A DNA stretch of 64,000 nt. It comes from Tahibacter harae. Its GTDB lineage: Bacteria > Pseudomonadota > Gammaproteobacteria > Xanthomonadales > Rhodanobacteraceae. Of the stretch, positions 27,349-35,339 are shown piece after piece. The notes under the pieces were generated by a model, which was not told the DNA's origin, did no database searches, and saw only the letters and a program-made list of their open reading frames with translations. Position 1 is the first letter of the stretch. Every line of letters starts with the position of its first letter. The stretch spans positions 124,001-188,000 of the forward strand of contig NZ_JANFQO010000001.1 in NCBI RefSeq assembly GCF_024437735.1, given 5' to 3'. Both the position numbers and the translations under genes were made by a program.

Positions 27349-28106
27349 GTCGTTTTCCTGCCGCCGGCGCCCGGCGCTGCCAGCTGGGTAGTTGCGGCCG
27401 CGTAGGCCTGCTGCAAGGGCTGCCACAGACGCTGCTCGAATTCCGCCTCGCCGGACGGCGCCGCGCCCAGCTTGAGCAGGGAGCGGCGCAGCCGGGCCAG
27501 ATTCTGCGCCGCCCAGGCGCCGGCCGCACGCCGGCGGCCGCGGTCGAAGTCGATCAGGTGCACGCCGGCCGCGTTCAGCAGCACGTTATGCGCATTCAGG
27601 TCCGCATGCCAGACGCCGGCGGCATGGAAACGCGCGATGGTGGCGCCGACGGCGGCCAGGCCGGCGGCATCCAGCGTGCCGCGGGCCAGGCGCTGGGCCA
27701 GGGTCTCGGCGCCGGGAATGCGGCGCATGAGCAGATCGGCGCGGTAGAACGGACCCTGGCGCAGGTAGCGCGCGGCCAGCGGCTGCGGCGCCGGCAGGCC
27801 CTGCGTTTGCAGCCATTGCAACAGACGGAATTCGGCAAAGGGCCGGGTGCGCTCGGCACCGTTCCAGAGATAGCGGTCGCCGAGCAGGCGGGCCAGCGCA
27901 CCGCCGCGGCGGTAGTGGCGCAGCACGGCCTCGCCGGCCGGCGTCTGCACCAGCCAGGCCGCACCGCGGCCGCCGCGCGGCGCCTGTGCGCCGCTGCGCG
28001 CGCGCCAGTAGTCCGGATCGAACCAGTCCGCCCCGACTTGTGCCGCGATCGACCCGTCGCACAGAATCGCGCCGGCGCCAGCCGTCTTGAGTGCCGCTTC
28101 GTTCAT
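27345..28106 (-). CDS. kdkA: 3-deoxy-D-manno-octulosonic acid (Kdo) kinase
   Basis: A 253-residue LPS kinase: LRHYRRGGALARLLGDRY, 'RTRPFAEFRLLQWLQTQGLPAPQP', and the kinase signature WHADLNAHNVLLN followed by HLIDFDRGRRR (catalytic Asp/Asn and metal Asp). KdkA phosphorylates Kdo on lipid IVA in Haemophilus and Xanthomonas-like core LPS. ATG 28106 matches the family length; ATG 28145 would add 13 residues and is an alternative. Divergent from a GT9 heptosyltransferase, supporting a core-LPS role. Confidence 0.9.
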   Translation of the reverse strand: MNEAALKTAGAGAILCDGSIAAQVGADWFDPDYWRARSGAQAPRGGRGAAWLVQTPAGEAVLRHYRRGGALARLLGDRYLWNGAERTRPFAEFRLLQWLQTQGLPAPQPLAARYLRQGPFYRADLLMRRIPGAETLAQRLARGTLDAAGLAAVGATIARFHAAGVWHADLNAHNVLLNAAGVHLIDFDRGRRRAAGAWAAQNLARLRRSLLKLGAAPSGEAEFEQRLWQPLQQAYAAATTQLAAPGAGGRKTT

Positions 28107-28174
28107 CGCCTGCGTCGCGGCCACCGCCGCGCTCGTCCTTACCATCGTTATCACCCGGCATTCTAGCAACCCGC

Positions 28175-29233
28175 ATGTCCAGCCCGGCAGCAACGCCTAT
28201 TGAAACCTTGTGCCTGCTGCGTACTTCGGCGCTGGGCGACGTCAGCCATGTGGTACCGCTGGTGCGCACCCTGCAGCAGCACTGGCCGCAGACCGCGCTG
28301 ATCTGGATCGTCGGCAAGCTGGAGCACAAGCTGGTCGGCGACATTCCCGGCGTCGAATTCATCATTTTCGACAAGGGCAAGGGCTGGCAGGGCTATGCCG
28401 CGGTGCGCCGCGCCCTGGGCGGGCGCCGCTTCGACGCGCTGCTGCATATGCAGGTGGCGCTGCGGTCCAACCTGCTCAGCGGCCTGATCCGCGCGCGCCG
28501 GCGCATCGGCTACGACCGCGCCCGTTCGCGCGACGGCCACGGCCTGTTCATCAACCAGCGCATTCCCGCGCGCAGCGGCGAGCACGTGCTGGACGCGCTG
28601 GGCAGTTTCGTCGAGCCGCTGGGCCTGAAGCAGACCGAAGTGCGCTGGGACCTGCCCGTGCCCGAGGCGGCGCGGGAATTCGCCGAGCAGCACCTGCCCG
28701 GCACCGTGCCGACCCTGCTGGTCAGCCCCTGCTCCAGCCACCGCCTGCGCAACTGGCAGCCGCAGCGCTATGCCGCAGCGATGGACCATGCCGCCGCGCG
28801 CGGCTGGCGCGTGGTGCTGTGCGGCGGCCCCAGCGCCTACGAACGGGAATTCGGCGATGCCATCCTCGGCCATGTGCGCGAGCGTCCGCTGGACCTGATC
28901 GGCAAGGACACCTTGAAACAGCTGCTCGCGCTGCTGGCCAGGGCGGATCTGGTGCTCACGCCGGATTCCGGCCCCATGCACCTGGCCAATGCCATGGGCA
29001 CGGCGGTGCTGGGCCTGCATGCCGCCAGCAATCCGCACCGCTCCGGCCCCTACAGCGAGCGGCGCTGGTGCGTGGACCGCTACGACGCCGCCGCACGCCG
29101 CTTCCGCGGCAAGCCCGCCAGCGAACTGCGCTGGGGCACGAAGATCGAGCACGAGGGCGTGATGGACTTGATTGCCGTCGACGACGTGCTGGAACGCTTC
29201 GAGGCTTTTGCTTCGCTACGCGGAGATGCGTGA
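28175..29233 (+). CDS. glycosyltransferase family 9 protein, LPS heptosyltransferase-like
   Basis: A 352-residue GT9 enzyme: N-terminal LLRTSALGDVSHVVPLVRTL, middle 'LLVSPCSSHRLRNWQPQRYA', and the donor-site TPDSGPMHLANAMGTAVLGL. GT9 transferases WaaC/WaaF add ADP-heptose to the inner core on the cytoplasmic face; which position this one serves is not decided. ATG 28175. Divergent from kdkA. Confidence 0.88.
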   Translation: MSSPAATPIETLCLLRTSALGDVSHVVPLVRTLQQHWPQTALIWIVGKLEHKLVGDIPGVEFIIFDKGKGWQGYAAVRRALGGRRFDALLHMQVALRSNLLSGLIRARRRIGYDRARSRDGHGLFINQRIPARSGEHVLDALGSFVEPLGLKQTEVRWDLPVPEAAREFAEQHLPGTVPTLLVSPCSSHRLRNWQPQRYAAAMDHAAARGWRVVLCGGPSAYEREFGDAILGHVRERPLDLIGKDTLKQLLALLARADLVLTPDSGPMHLANAMGTAVLGLHAASNPHRSGPYSERRWCVDRYDAAARRFRGKPASELRWGTKIEHEGVMDLIAVDDVLERFEAFASLRGDA

Positions 29234-29307
29234 TTCGGGATTGAAGATTGGTCCAAACCGGAACCGGTCGGCCGCGCTCCACTGTCACGAATCCCCAATC
29301 CCGAATC
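29232..29307. repeat. inverted repeat between convergent genes (REP-like)
   Basis: GATTCGGGATTG at 29232-29243 and its exact inverse CAATCCCGAATC at 29296-29307, 52 nt apart, filling the gap between the heptosyltransferase and DUF6165 genes. GATTCGGGATT-type units are common in Xanthomonadales intergenic repeats; it could also act as a bidirectional mRNA 3' stem. Confidence 0.55.
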
Positions 29308-29703
29308 TCAGCTCTTGTAGTTCTGGTAGGACTTTTCCTCGATCAGCTGCGAGCCCAGCATGAGGTTGATTTCGCGCTTGATCGCAGCGCGGTCGTCGTT
29401 CTGGAAATACACGGCGCGGGCCAGTTCGATGAACTCCGCGTCGAAGGCCTGGGACTTTTCCTTGAGGCGGATGCGGTCCTCGATATCCCACAGCGCCTGG
29501 TTGACCTGCTTGAGCCGGCGGCGCTGGGCGGCGATGTCCACGGCGGCGGCGGGGTCGGCCTGCCAGACCTGGTTGAGCAGGTCCAGCTCCTTGCGCACAT
29601 TGGCCAGCTTGGCCGGATCGGTGATCTGTTCGGACTTGATCTCCAGAATGGTGATCTTGTCGATCAGTTCGCCATGGGAAATCGGCGTGGTGATCAGCGA
29701 CAT
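29308..29703 (-). CDS. DUF6165 family protein
   Basis: A 131-residue, mostly helical, charged protein beginning MSLITTPISHGELIDKITIL and ending QLIEEKSYQNYKS. Pattern matches the uncharacterised DUF6165 family often found beside LPS-core genes. No catalytic motif is visible. ATG at 29703; the longer frame reaches into the tRNA-Ser terminator region. Confidence 0.75.
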   Translation of the reverse strand: MSLITTPISHGELIDKITILEIKSEQITDPAKLANVRKELDLLNQVWQADPAAAVDIAAQRRRLKQVNQALWDIEDRIRLKEKSQAFDAEFIELARAVYFQNDDRAAIKREINLMLGSQLIEEKSYQNYKS

Positions 29704-29764
29704 GGGGGAATTCCGTGAGGGCAAAGGGCGAGCGTAGCCGAAACCCGGCGGCGCGGCGCAGAAA

Positions 29765-29793
29765 CGCAGACGCCCCACGAGGGGGCGTCTGCG
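29765..29793 (-). terminator. terminator downstream of tRNA-Ser(CGA)
   Basis: 12-bp stem CGCAGACGCCCC/GGGGCGTCTGCG with a short loop, followed on the minus strand by a short T-rich stretch (GTTTC). Confidence 0.75.
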
Positions 29794-29799
29794 GCGTTG

Positions 29800-29890
<91 letters not shown>

Positions 29891-29943
29891 TGAACTGTCG
29901 GTCGCGGGGACCGGCCCTGCCGGTGGCACGGCGAGGGGCGCGA

Positions 29944-29972
29944 ATAGTACGAGCTAAGCGCAACAGATACAA
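29944..29972 (-). promoter_or_regulatory. promoter of tRNA-Ser(CGA)
   Basis: TTGTAT and TACTAT at 17-nt spacing on the minus strand, about 54 nt upstream of the tRNA. The rest of the 307-bp gap to the phosphatase gene holds one further promoter-like element and nothing else I can identify. Confidence 0.6.
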
Positions 29973-30110
29973 GCTGCCCGTCATCGGCCGCGCTGCCGCC
30001 GCCGCAGTGACCCGGTCGCGCACCGAATTCCGTATTCCTGTCTCAGGAGTTGGACGCAAGTCCGCATCCCGCTTGCCTACCCACTGTTTCCGGCGGCATG
30101 CTATGCCCAG

Positions 30111-30139
30111 TTCGTTTTTCGCATGCGCCGCCGTTATAC
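30111..30139 (+). promoter_or_regulatory. candidate promoter of the PP2C phosphatase gene
   Basis: TTCGTT and TTATAC with 17-nt spacing, about 58 nt before the chosen ATG. Its position inside the longer open frame (ATG 30123) argues against that upstream start. Confidence 0.4.
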
Positions 30140-30197
30140 AAGAGCCGGCGCGCTGCGTCTGGCGATGGCCACCGCTACACGAGACCAGGCTTCGCGC

Positions 30198-30899
30198 ATG
30201 ATCGAATTCGGACACAGCTCCCACGTCGGCCTGCGCCGCGAGCACAACGAAGACACCTACTACGCCGATCCCGAACTGGGCCTGTGGCTGGTGGCCGACG
30301 GCATGGGCGGGCACGAGCATGGCGAAGTCGCCAGCGCCATCGCCCGCGACACGCTGATCGACGAAGTGCGCAAAGGCACGGCCATAGGCCGCGCCATCCA
30401 GCTGGCCGACGAAGAGATCATCCGCCACTCCAGCAAGCGCGCCGAAGCCCTGCCCATGGGCACGACGGTGGCGGCGGTCAGCGTCAATGGCGACAGCTTC
30501 GACATGGCCTGGGTCGGCGACAGCCGCGTCTATGTCTGGAACGGTGCACTCAAGCAACTTTCGCAGGATCACTCCTACGTGCAGGAGCTGATCGAACAGG
30601 GCGCGATCACCGCCGAACAGGCGCGCACCCATCCGCACCGCAACGTGGTCACCCAGGCCCTGGGCGTGACCGATCCGCAGAGCCTGCGCGTGGAAACCAT
30701 CACCGGCACCCTGCAGCCAGGCATGCAGATCCTGCTGTGCAGCGACGGCCTGACCGAAGAAGTGGAAGATGCGCAGATCGAGAGCATCCTGGCGCGGGCG
30801 GATCTTTCCGCGCAGGAATGCGTGGATCACCTGATCCTCGCCGCGCTGGACGGCGGCGGTTCGGACAATGTCACCGTGGTGCTGATCCGCCGGCGCTGA
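30198..30899 (+). CDS. PP2C-family serine/threonine phosphatase (Stp1-like)
   Basis: A 233-residue metal-dependent phosphatase: HVGLRREHNEDTYY (motif 1), LWLVADGMGGHEHGEVAS (DGMGGH metal motif), MGTTVAAVSV, 'AWVGDSRVYVW', LLCSDGLTEEV and GGGSDNVTVVLI. These reverse Hanks-type Ser/Thr kinases; no kinase is encoded in this window. ATG 30198 starts at the family N terminus; in-frame ATG 30165 is an alternative. Confidence 0.93.
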   Translation: MIEFGHSSHVGLRREHNEDTYYADPELGLWLVADGMGGHEHGEVASAIARDTLIDEVRKGTAIGRAIQLADEEIIRHSSKRAEALPMGTTVAAVSVNGDSFDMAWVGDSRVYVWNGALKQLSQDHSYVQELIEQGAITAEQARTHPHRNVVTQALGVTDPQSLRVETITGTLQPGMQILLCSDGLTEEVEDAQIESILARADLSAQECVDHLILAALDGGGSDNVTVVLIRRR

Positions 30900-31107
30900 C
30901 CCGGCACGCCGATACCGCACCTGCGCGGAGTTCCGGGGCCGCGCTGACCCAACGCCTGTCATTTTCCTTGCGCGTCAAGTTGCGCATGCGGCAGCCGGAC
31001 CCGATCGGACTGTGGCCACCGCGTGCGCGCTGCCGCGAGGCCGACGCCAAAGTCCACCGCCAGGGATGTGCTTGCGCACGGCCGCTGCCGGCCGCGCGCA
31101 AGCGCCT

Positions 31108-32427
31108 TCACGGTGCGCCAGTCTTCAACGCCTTCAGCGCGGTCTGGAAACTGCCCATGGAATAGCCGTTCTCGTTCTTGAGCACGGCATAGACGCCGTC
31201 CAGTCTGGCCTTGAGCGCGTCCGCGCGGGCCTTGTCGATGGCGCCGGAATTCTCGAACGCGACGATCACCGACTGAGCTGCCATGGCCGCCTGCTCGGCC
31301 GCGTCGTAATCGCGGTATTCGCCGCGCGCGGCATCGGCCTCGATATCGGCCAGGATGGCATTGAGGCTGCCGCCATCGAAACGATGCTGCGCCACCCGCG
31401 GCAACAGCTCGGCCAGGCTGGCGCGCAGGCGCCGGGCCGCAGCCAGGGTGGCTTCGCGCGATTCGGTAGTGGCCTTGTGCAGGGCGCGGGTCTCGTTGAG
31501 CAGGCGCGCCTGGGCCGGCTTGTCCACCGCCGCCAGCACGTGGCGGAACATCACCAGATTGGCGTCATACAGACGCACCACGCCCGGCCCCAGGCCGGTG
31601 CCCTGGCGCGGCCCCCAGCTCTTGTCCGACATGCGCTTGTGGCAGGCGAAGCAGTTGAACAGCACCAGCTCAGGGAAGATGCCCTGCCAGCCCGCGTGCG
31701 GATCGGCCAGCTGGTCGAGCAGGTTGGCCGCGGCCACGCCCTGCCCCACGGCCCAGTCGCGCACGCCGCTGAATTCGCCCTTGCGCTGGATCCAGTCCGC
31801 GTCGATGGCATAGTGCGGCCGGCCCAGCCAGGTGAAGGTGTCCAGTTCAAAGGTCAGGCGCGGGTGGCCGGCGCCCATGATGCGGTGGGTGATCATGCGG
31901 TCCTTGGTGCCCATATGGCAGGACAGGCACAGTTCCGCGCGCCGTACCGGATCATCCGTCGCGTACATGCCCTTGGCCAGGTTGTCGGCATGGGCGACGC
32001 TCTTGTCCGCATGGGCGTTGAGCCATTGTTCGGCGCCGCCGTGGCAGGCCTCGCAGCCGACGCCATCGCTGAGCTGGAAGCGTTCGCCGCGCTGGGCCGC
32101 CGGCACGTTGTCGGCATGGCAGTCCAGGCAGATCTTCGCCTCGGTCGCACTGCCCAGGCCGAGCTTGCGCGCGATCTCGCGCGAGGCCGGCTGTTCCAGC
32201 AGGGCGTAGGCCTTGGCGTGAGGGTCGGTTTCCTGCCACACCGCGAATTCGTTCTGCATCACGTGCGAATCGCGGAACACCTGCGAGGCGCCGTGGCAGA
32301 CGCTGTTGGAACAGCTGGCCACGCCCAGGTGTCTGTGCGCGGCGATCGCCTCCACCGCGCCGGCGGCGAAAGCGCCGGCCGGCAGCAGAACGACGCACAC
32401 GGCAAGCATCCACGTACGCATTCTCAT
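31108..32427 (-). CDS. multihaem c-type cytochrome (cytochrome c554-like fold), five haem motifs
   Basis: A 439-residue exported protein with signal peptide (MRMRTWMLAVCVVLLPAGAFA). Haem motifs: CSNSVCH (residues 39-45, spacing CX4CH), CLDCH (100), CEACH (125), CLSCH (167) and CFACH (259). The order and spacing recall the cytochrome c554/'cytochrome c family' fold of periplasmic electron-transfer proteins. The C-terminal 170 residues are helical without haems. ATG at 32427 chosen because a GGGGAG ribosome site lies 7 nt upstream; ATG 32442 lacks one. Isolated between PP2C and dnaQ, so its partner is unknown. Confidence 0.87.
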   Translation of the reverse strand: MRMRTWMLAVCVVLLPAGAFAAGAVEAIAAHRHLGVASCSNSVCHGASQVFRDSHVMQNEFAVWQETDPHAKAYALLEQPASREIARKLGLGSATEAKICLDCHADNVPAAQRGERFQLSDGVGCEACHGGAEQWLNAHADKSVAHADNLAKGMYATDDPVRRAELCLSCHMGTKDRMITHRIMGAGHPRLTFELDTFTWLGRPHYAIDADWIQRKGEFSGVRDWAVGQGVAAANLLDQLADPHAGWQGIFPELVLFNCFACHKRMSDKSWGPRQGTGLGPGVVRLYDANLVMFRHVLAAVDKPAQARLLNETRALHKATTESREATLAAARRLRASLAELLPRVAQHRFDGGSLNAILADIEADAARGEYRDYDAAEQAAMAAQSVIVAFENSGAIDKARADALKARLDGVYAVLKNENGYSMGSFQTALKALKTGAP

Positions 32428-32550
32428 CGCCGAACTCCCCATTCAGGCGGGCGCCCTGGCAGCAGCGGGGCGCGCGGGCCGATTATGCCACGCGGCGGCC
32501 GGCTCGGCCGCCTGATCGGGGAACACGCAAAACGGCGCGCCGCCGTGACA

Positions 32551-33279
32551 TCAGGCGGCGGCGACGGCCTCGATGCGGCGCCAGACGCAGCCGCCCTTGC
32601 TGGCCTTGTCGATGGCGGCCAGGCGCGCCTCGTGCGCGGCCAGCTCGGCCGCATCGGCAAAACGCACGCGCAGCGGCGGGCGCTCGCCCAGGGACAGCTG
32701 TGCGGCGGCGGCCCGGTCGGTCGAGGTATCGGCCTCGGGGGCGAAAAAATCCAGCGCGCCCTGGCCGGCGGTCAGGGCCAGGTAGACGTCGGCGAGGATC
32801 TCCGCGTCCAGCAGGGCGCCGTGCAGCTCGCGGTGGCTGTTGTCGATGTCCAGGCGCTTGCACAGCGCATCCAGGCTGTTGCGCTGGCCGGGATAGGTCT
32901 CGCGCGCCAGAGCCAGGGTATCCAGCACCGTGCAGTAGTCGCTGATGCGGCCGTAGGACGGCCCCAGCCGCGCCAGCTCGGCGTCGAGGAAGCCCAGGTC
33001 GAAGGCCGCGTTGTGGATGATGAGTTCCGCCCCTTTGATGTAAGCGAGGAACTCGTCGGCCACGTCGGCGAAGCGCGGCTTGTCGGCCAGGAACTCGATG
33101 CTGATGCCGTGCACGGCCTGGGCGCCGGCGTCGATATCGCGTTCGGGATTGAGGTAGTGGTGGAAATGGCTGCCGCTGACCCGCCGCGCCAGCAGTTCCA
33201 CACAGCCCAGTTCGATCAGGCGGTGGCCGCGGGCGGCTTCCAGGCCGGTGGTTTCGGTATCGAGCACGATCTGGCGCAT
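32551..33279 (-). CDS. dnaQ: DNA polymerase III subunit epsilon (3'-5' exonuclease)
   Basis: A 242-residue DEDDh exonuclease: ExoI VLDTETTGLE (Asp7, Glu9), ExoII HNAAFDLGFLDAEL, ExoIII ELHGALLDAEILADVYLAL with the catalytic His. C-terminal segment for polymerase alpha contact follows. ATG 33279 overlaps the rnhA stop (ATGA); here dnaQ and rnhA are co-directional, whereas in E. coli they are divergent. Confidence 0.96.
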   Translation of the reverse strand: MRQIVLDTETTGLEAARGHRLIELGCVELLARRVSGSHFHHYLNPERDIDAGAQAVHGISIEFLADKPRFADVADEFLAYIKGAELIIHNAAFDLGFLDAELARLGPSYGRISDYCTVLDTLALARETYPGQRNSLDALCKRLDIDNSHRELHGALLDAEILADVYLALTAGQGALDFFAPEADTSTDRAAAAQLSLGERPPLRVRFADAAELAAHEARLAAIDKASKGGCVWRRIEAVAAA

Positions 33280-33731
33280 CAGGCGTCCTGGGTCTGGCGT
33301 TCGGCGGCCAGGCGGGCAGCCCGGTCCACACGTTCGTTGTCGGGATGGCCGGCATGGCCGCGGGTCCAGAACCATTCCACCTGATGGCGCGCGACCGCCT
33401 TGGCCAGACGCTCCCACAGATCCTGGTTCTTGACCGGCTTCTTGTCCGCAGTGCGCCAGCCGTTGGCCTGCCAGCGCGGCAGCCACTGCTGCATGCCCTG
33501 CTTGACGTACTGCGAATCGGTGGTGATGTGCACGCGGCAGGGCCGGGTGAGCTGCTCCAGCGCGGCGATAGCGCCCATCAGCTCCATGCGGTTGTTGGTG
33601 GTATCGCGTTCGCTGCCGGAAATTACTTTTTCAACATTTCCATAACGCAACAACGCAGCCCAGCCGCCGGGACCGGGATTGCCCAGGCAGGCGCCGTCGC
33701 TGAATACCTCGACCACCGCCGCCGCACTCAT
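33279..33731 (-). CDS. rnhA: ribonuclease HI
   Basis: A 150-residue RNase H with the catalytic carboxylates Asp12 ([14 protein letters not shown]), Glu50 (NNRMELMGA), Asp72 (TTDSQYV) and Asp136, plus His126 in [12 protein letters not shown]. It cleaves RNA in RNA-DNA hybrids. ATG 33731 overlaps the methyltransferase stop (ATGA); stop overlaps dnaQ. Confidence 0.97.
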   Translation of the reverse strand: MSAAAVVEVFSDGACLGNPGPGGWAALLRYGNVEKVISGSERDTTNNRMELMGAIAALEQLTRPCRVHITTDSQYVKQGMQQWLPRWQANGWRTADKKPVKNQDLWERLAKAVARHQVEWFWTRGHAGHPDNERVDRAARLAAERQTQDA

Positions 33732-34408
33732 GCGGAAGCCCGCTGCGCGCCGGAAGCCAGGCGCGTGCGCACGCCGCGTGGACGCAGTGCGATGGTCTGC
33801 GCGCGCAGACGCGCGGCCTGGCCGCGCTTGCGTGCCAGCAGCAGCCAGCTCGGCCGCAACAGCGGCGGCAGCGGCAGGCCGGCGGCGAGACGCGCCGGCC
33901 CCACGCGCCGCTGCGCATAGGTATCGACGCCGGCAACCGCCAGGGCGCGGCGCCAGCCGGCGGCGGAGACGCAGTTCAGCGCGGCAGCATTGCGGCCCTG
34001 CCACAGCAGCCAGGGCCGCCAGGCGCCGTAGGGGGCGAAACCGCAGATCATGGCCACGCCGCCGGGCTCCAGCACGCGCACGACTTCCTCGCGCAAGCCG
34101 GCGAGATCGTCGATCAGCTCGAACGCATGCTGCAGCACCACCAGGCGGAAGCTTTCGTCGGCGAAAGGCAGCTCCGCCGGGGCGCATTCCACATCGCCGC
34201 CGAGGTGTCCGGCATCCCGCACCTGCAACCCCACGCGCCTGCCGAGCATCGGTGTACTCAGATGAGCCGCCAATCCCGCCCCGCAGCCGATGAACAGCCC
34301 CTGGCGTCCGAACACGCCGGCGCATTCGGGCGCGAGCGCGGCGAACTCGTGGCTCAGCAACGCGCGCAGGGGCGCGGTCTGGAACAGGGTATGAGGCTGC
34401 GGGAGCAT
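33728..34408 (-). CDS. class I SAM-dependent methyltransferase (type 11)
   Basis: A 226-residue methyltransferase with a weakened SAM motif ([14 protein letters not shown]), [20 protein letters not shown] and [13 protein letters not shown]. It is the gene usually found between gloB and rnhA in gammaproteobacteria, but substrate is unknown. Divergent from gloB over a palindrome-rich 145-bp gap. Confidence 0.88.
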   Translation of the reverse strand: MLPQPHTLFQTAPLRALLSHEFAALAPECAGVFGRQGLFIGCGAGLAAHLSTPMLGRRVGLQVRDAGHLGGDVECAPAELPFADESFRLVVLQHAFELIDDLAGLREEVVRVLEPGGVAMICGFAPYGAWRPWLLWQGRNAAALNCVSAAGWRRALAVAGVDTYAQRRVGPARLAAGLPLPPLLRPSWLLLARKRGQAARLRAQTIALRPRGVRTRLASGAQRASA

Positions 34409-34480
34409 AGTTCGGGCACAGGCGGGGAGAGGGATTTTGCCTAAGTCGCCGCAGCTTGTCCTGCGCGGCGCGCCGGCCGC

Positions 34481-34533
34481 GTTAAACCGGCTTAACGAGG
34501 TTTGCGGGACGCGCGGCTATAGTCGCGCGTCCC
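34481..34533. promoter_or_regulatory. two palindromes in the gloB/methyltransferase divergent promoter region
   Basis: GTTAAACCGGCTTAAC (34481-34496) is a near-perfect palindrome, and 34506-34533 is a perfect 10-bp inverted repeat (GGGACGCGCG/CGCGCGTCCC) whose 8-nt centre GCTATAGT contains a -10-like TATAGT pointing to gloB. Could be operators or a cruciform/hairpin; no -35 fits at normal spacing. Confidence 0.45.
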
Positions 34534-34553
34534 AAACCGCCTCAGCCGATTTC

Positions 34554-35339
34554 GTGATCCGCATACTGGCCCTGCCCGCCTTCGACGACAACTACCTCTG
34601 GCTGGTCCACGACCACGCCGGCAACGCGGTGGCGGTCGACCCGGGCGACGCGGCGCCGGTGCTGGCCGCGCTGCAGGCGCACGGACTGGCGCTGCGCGCC
34701 ATCCTGCTGACGCATCATCATCCCGACCATATCGGCGGCGTGGCCGCGCTGTGCGAACGCTACGCCGTGGACGTGTACGCGCCGGACGACGAACGCATCC
34801 CGCACGCCACCCGCCGCGTGGCCGGCGGCGACCATATCGACCTGGCCACGCCCTCGCTGCGGCTGCAGGTGCTGGCCCTGCCGGGCCATACCCGCACCCA
34901 TGTCGGCTACCACGGCGGCGGCCTGGTGTTCTGCGGCGATACCTTGTTCAGCGTCGGCTGCGGCCGTCTGTTCGAAGGCACGCCGGCGCAGATGCTGGCC
35001 TCGCTGGACACCCTGGCCGCGCTGCCGCCGGAGACGGCGGTGTACTGCGCGCATGAGTACACCTGGTCCAACTGCGCCTACGCGGCGACGGTGGAACCGG
35101 CCAACCCGGCGCTGCAGGAACGCATACGCCAGGTGCGTGCGCTGCGCGCCAGCGGCCAGCCCAGCCTGCCCACCAGCATAGGCCTGGAGCGCGCCACCAA
35201 TCCCTTCCTGCGCGTGGACATGCCCGAGGTCATCGACTGGGGCCTGCACAGCCACGGTATCGCGCCCGGCGCGCGCGTGGAGCGCTTCGCCGCCCTGCGC
35301 CGCGGCAAGGACCAGTTCCGCCTGCCCGCGCTATGGTGA
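34554..35339 (+). CDS. gloB: hydroxyacylglutathione hydrolase (glyoxalase II)
   Basis: A 261-residue MBL enzyme hydrolysing S-lactoylglutathione. Metal motif THHHPDHIGG (His54, His56, Asp58, His59), GHTRTHVGY, VFCGDTLFSVGCGRLFEG, and AHEYTWSN; GRLFEGT and the C-terminal RGKDQFR are glyoxalase-II specific. Start GTG 34554 gives the conserved MIRILALPAFDDNYLW N terminus. Confidence 0.96.
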   Translation: MIRILALPAFDDNYLWLVHDHAGNAVAVDPGDAAPVLAALQAHGLALRAILLTHHHPDHIGGVAALCERYAVDVYAPDDERIPHATRRVAGGDHIDLATPSLRLQVLALPGHTRTHVGYHGGGLVFCGDTLFSVGCGRLFEGTPAQMLASLDTLAALPPETAVYCAHEYTWSNCAYAATVEPANPALQERIRQVRALRASGQPSLPTSIGLERATNPFLRVDMPEVIDWGLHSHGIAPGARVERFAALRRGKDQFRLPALW

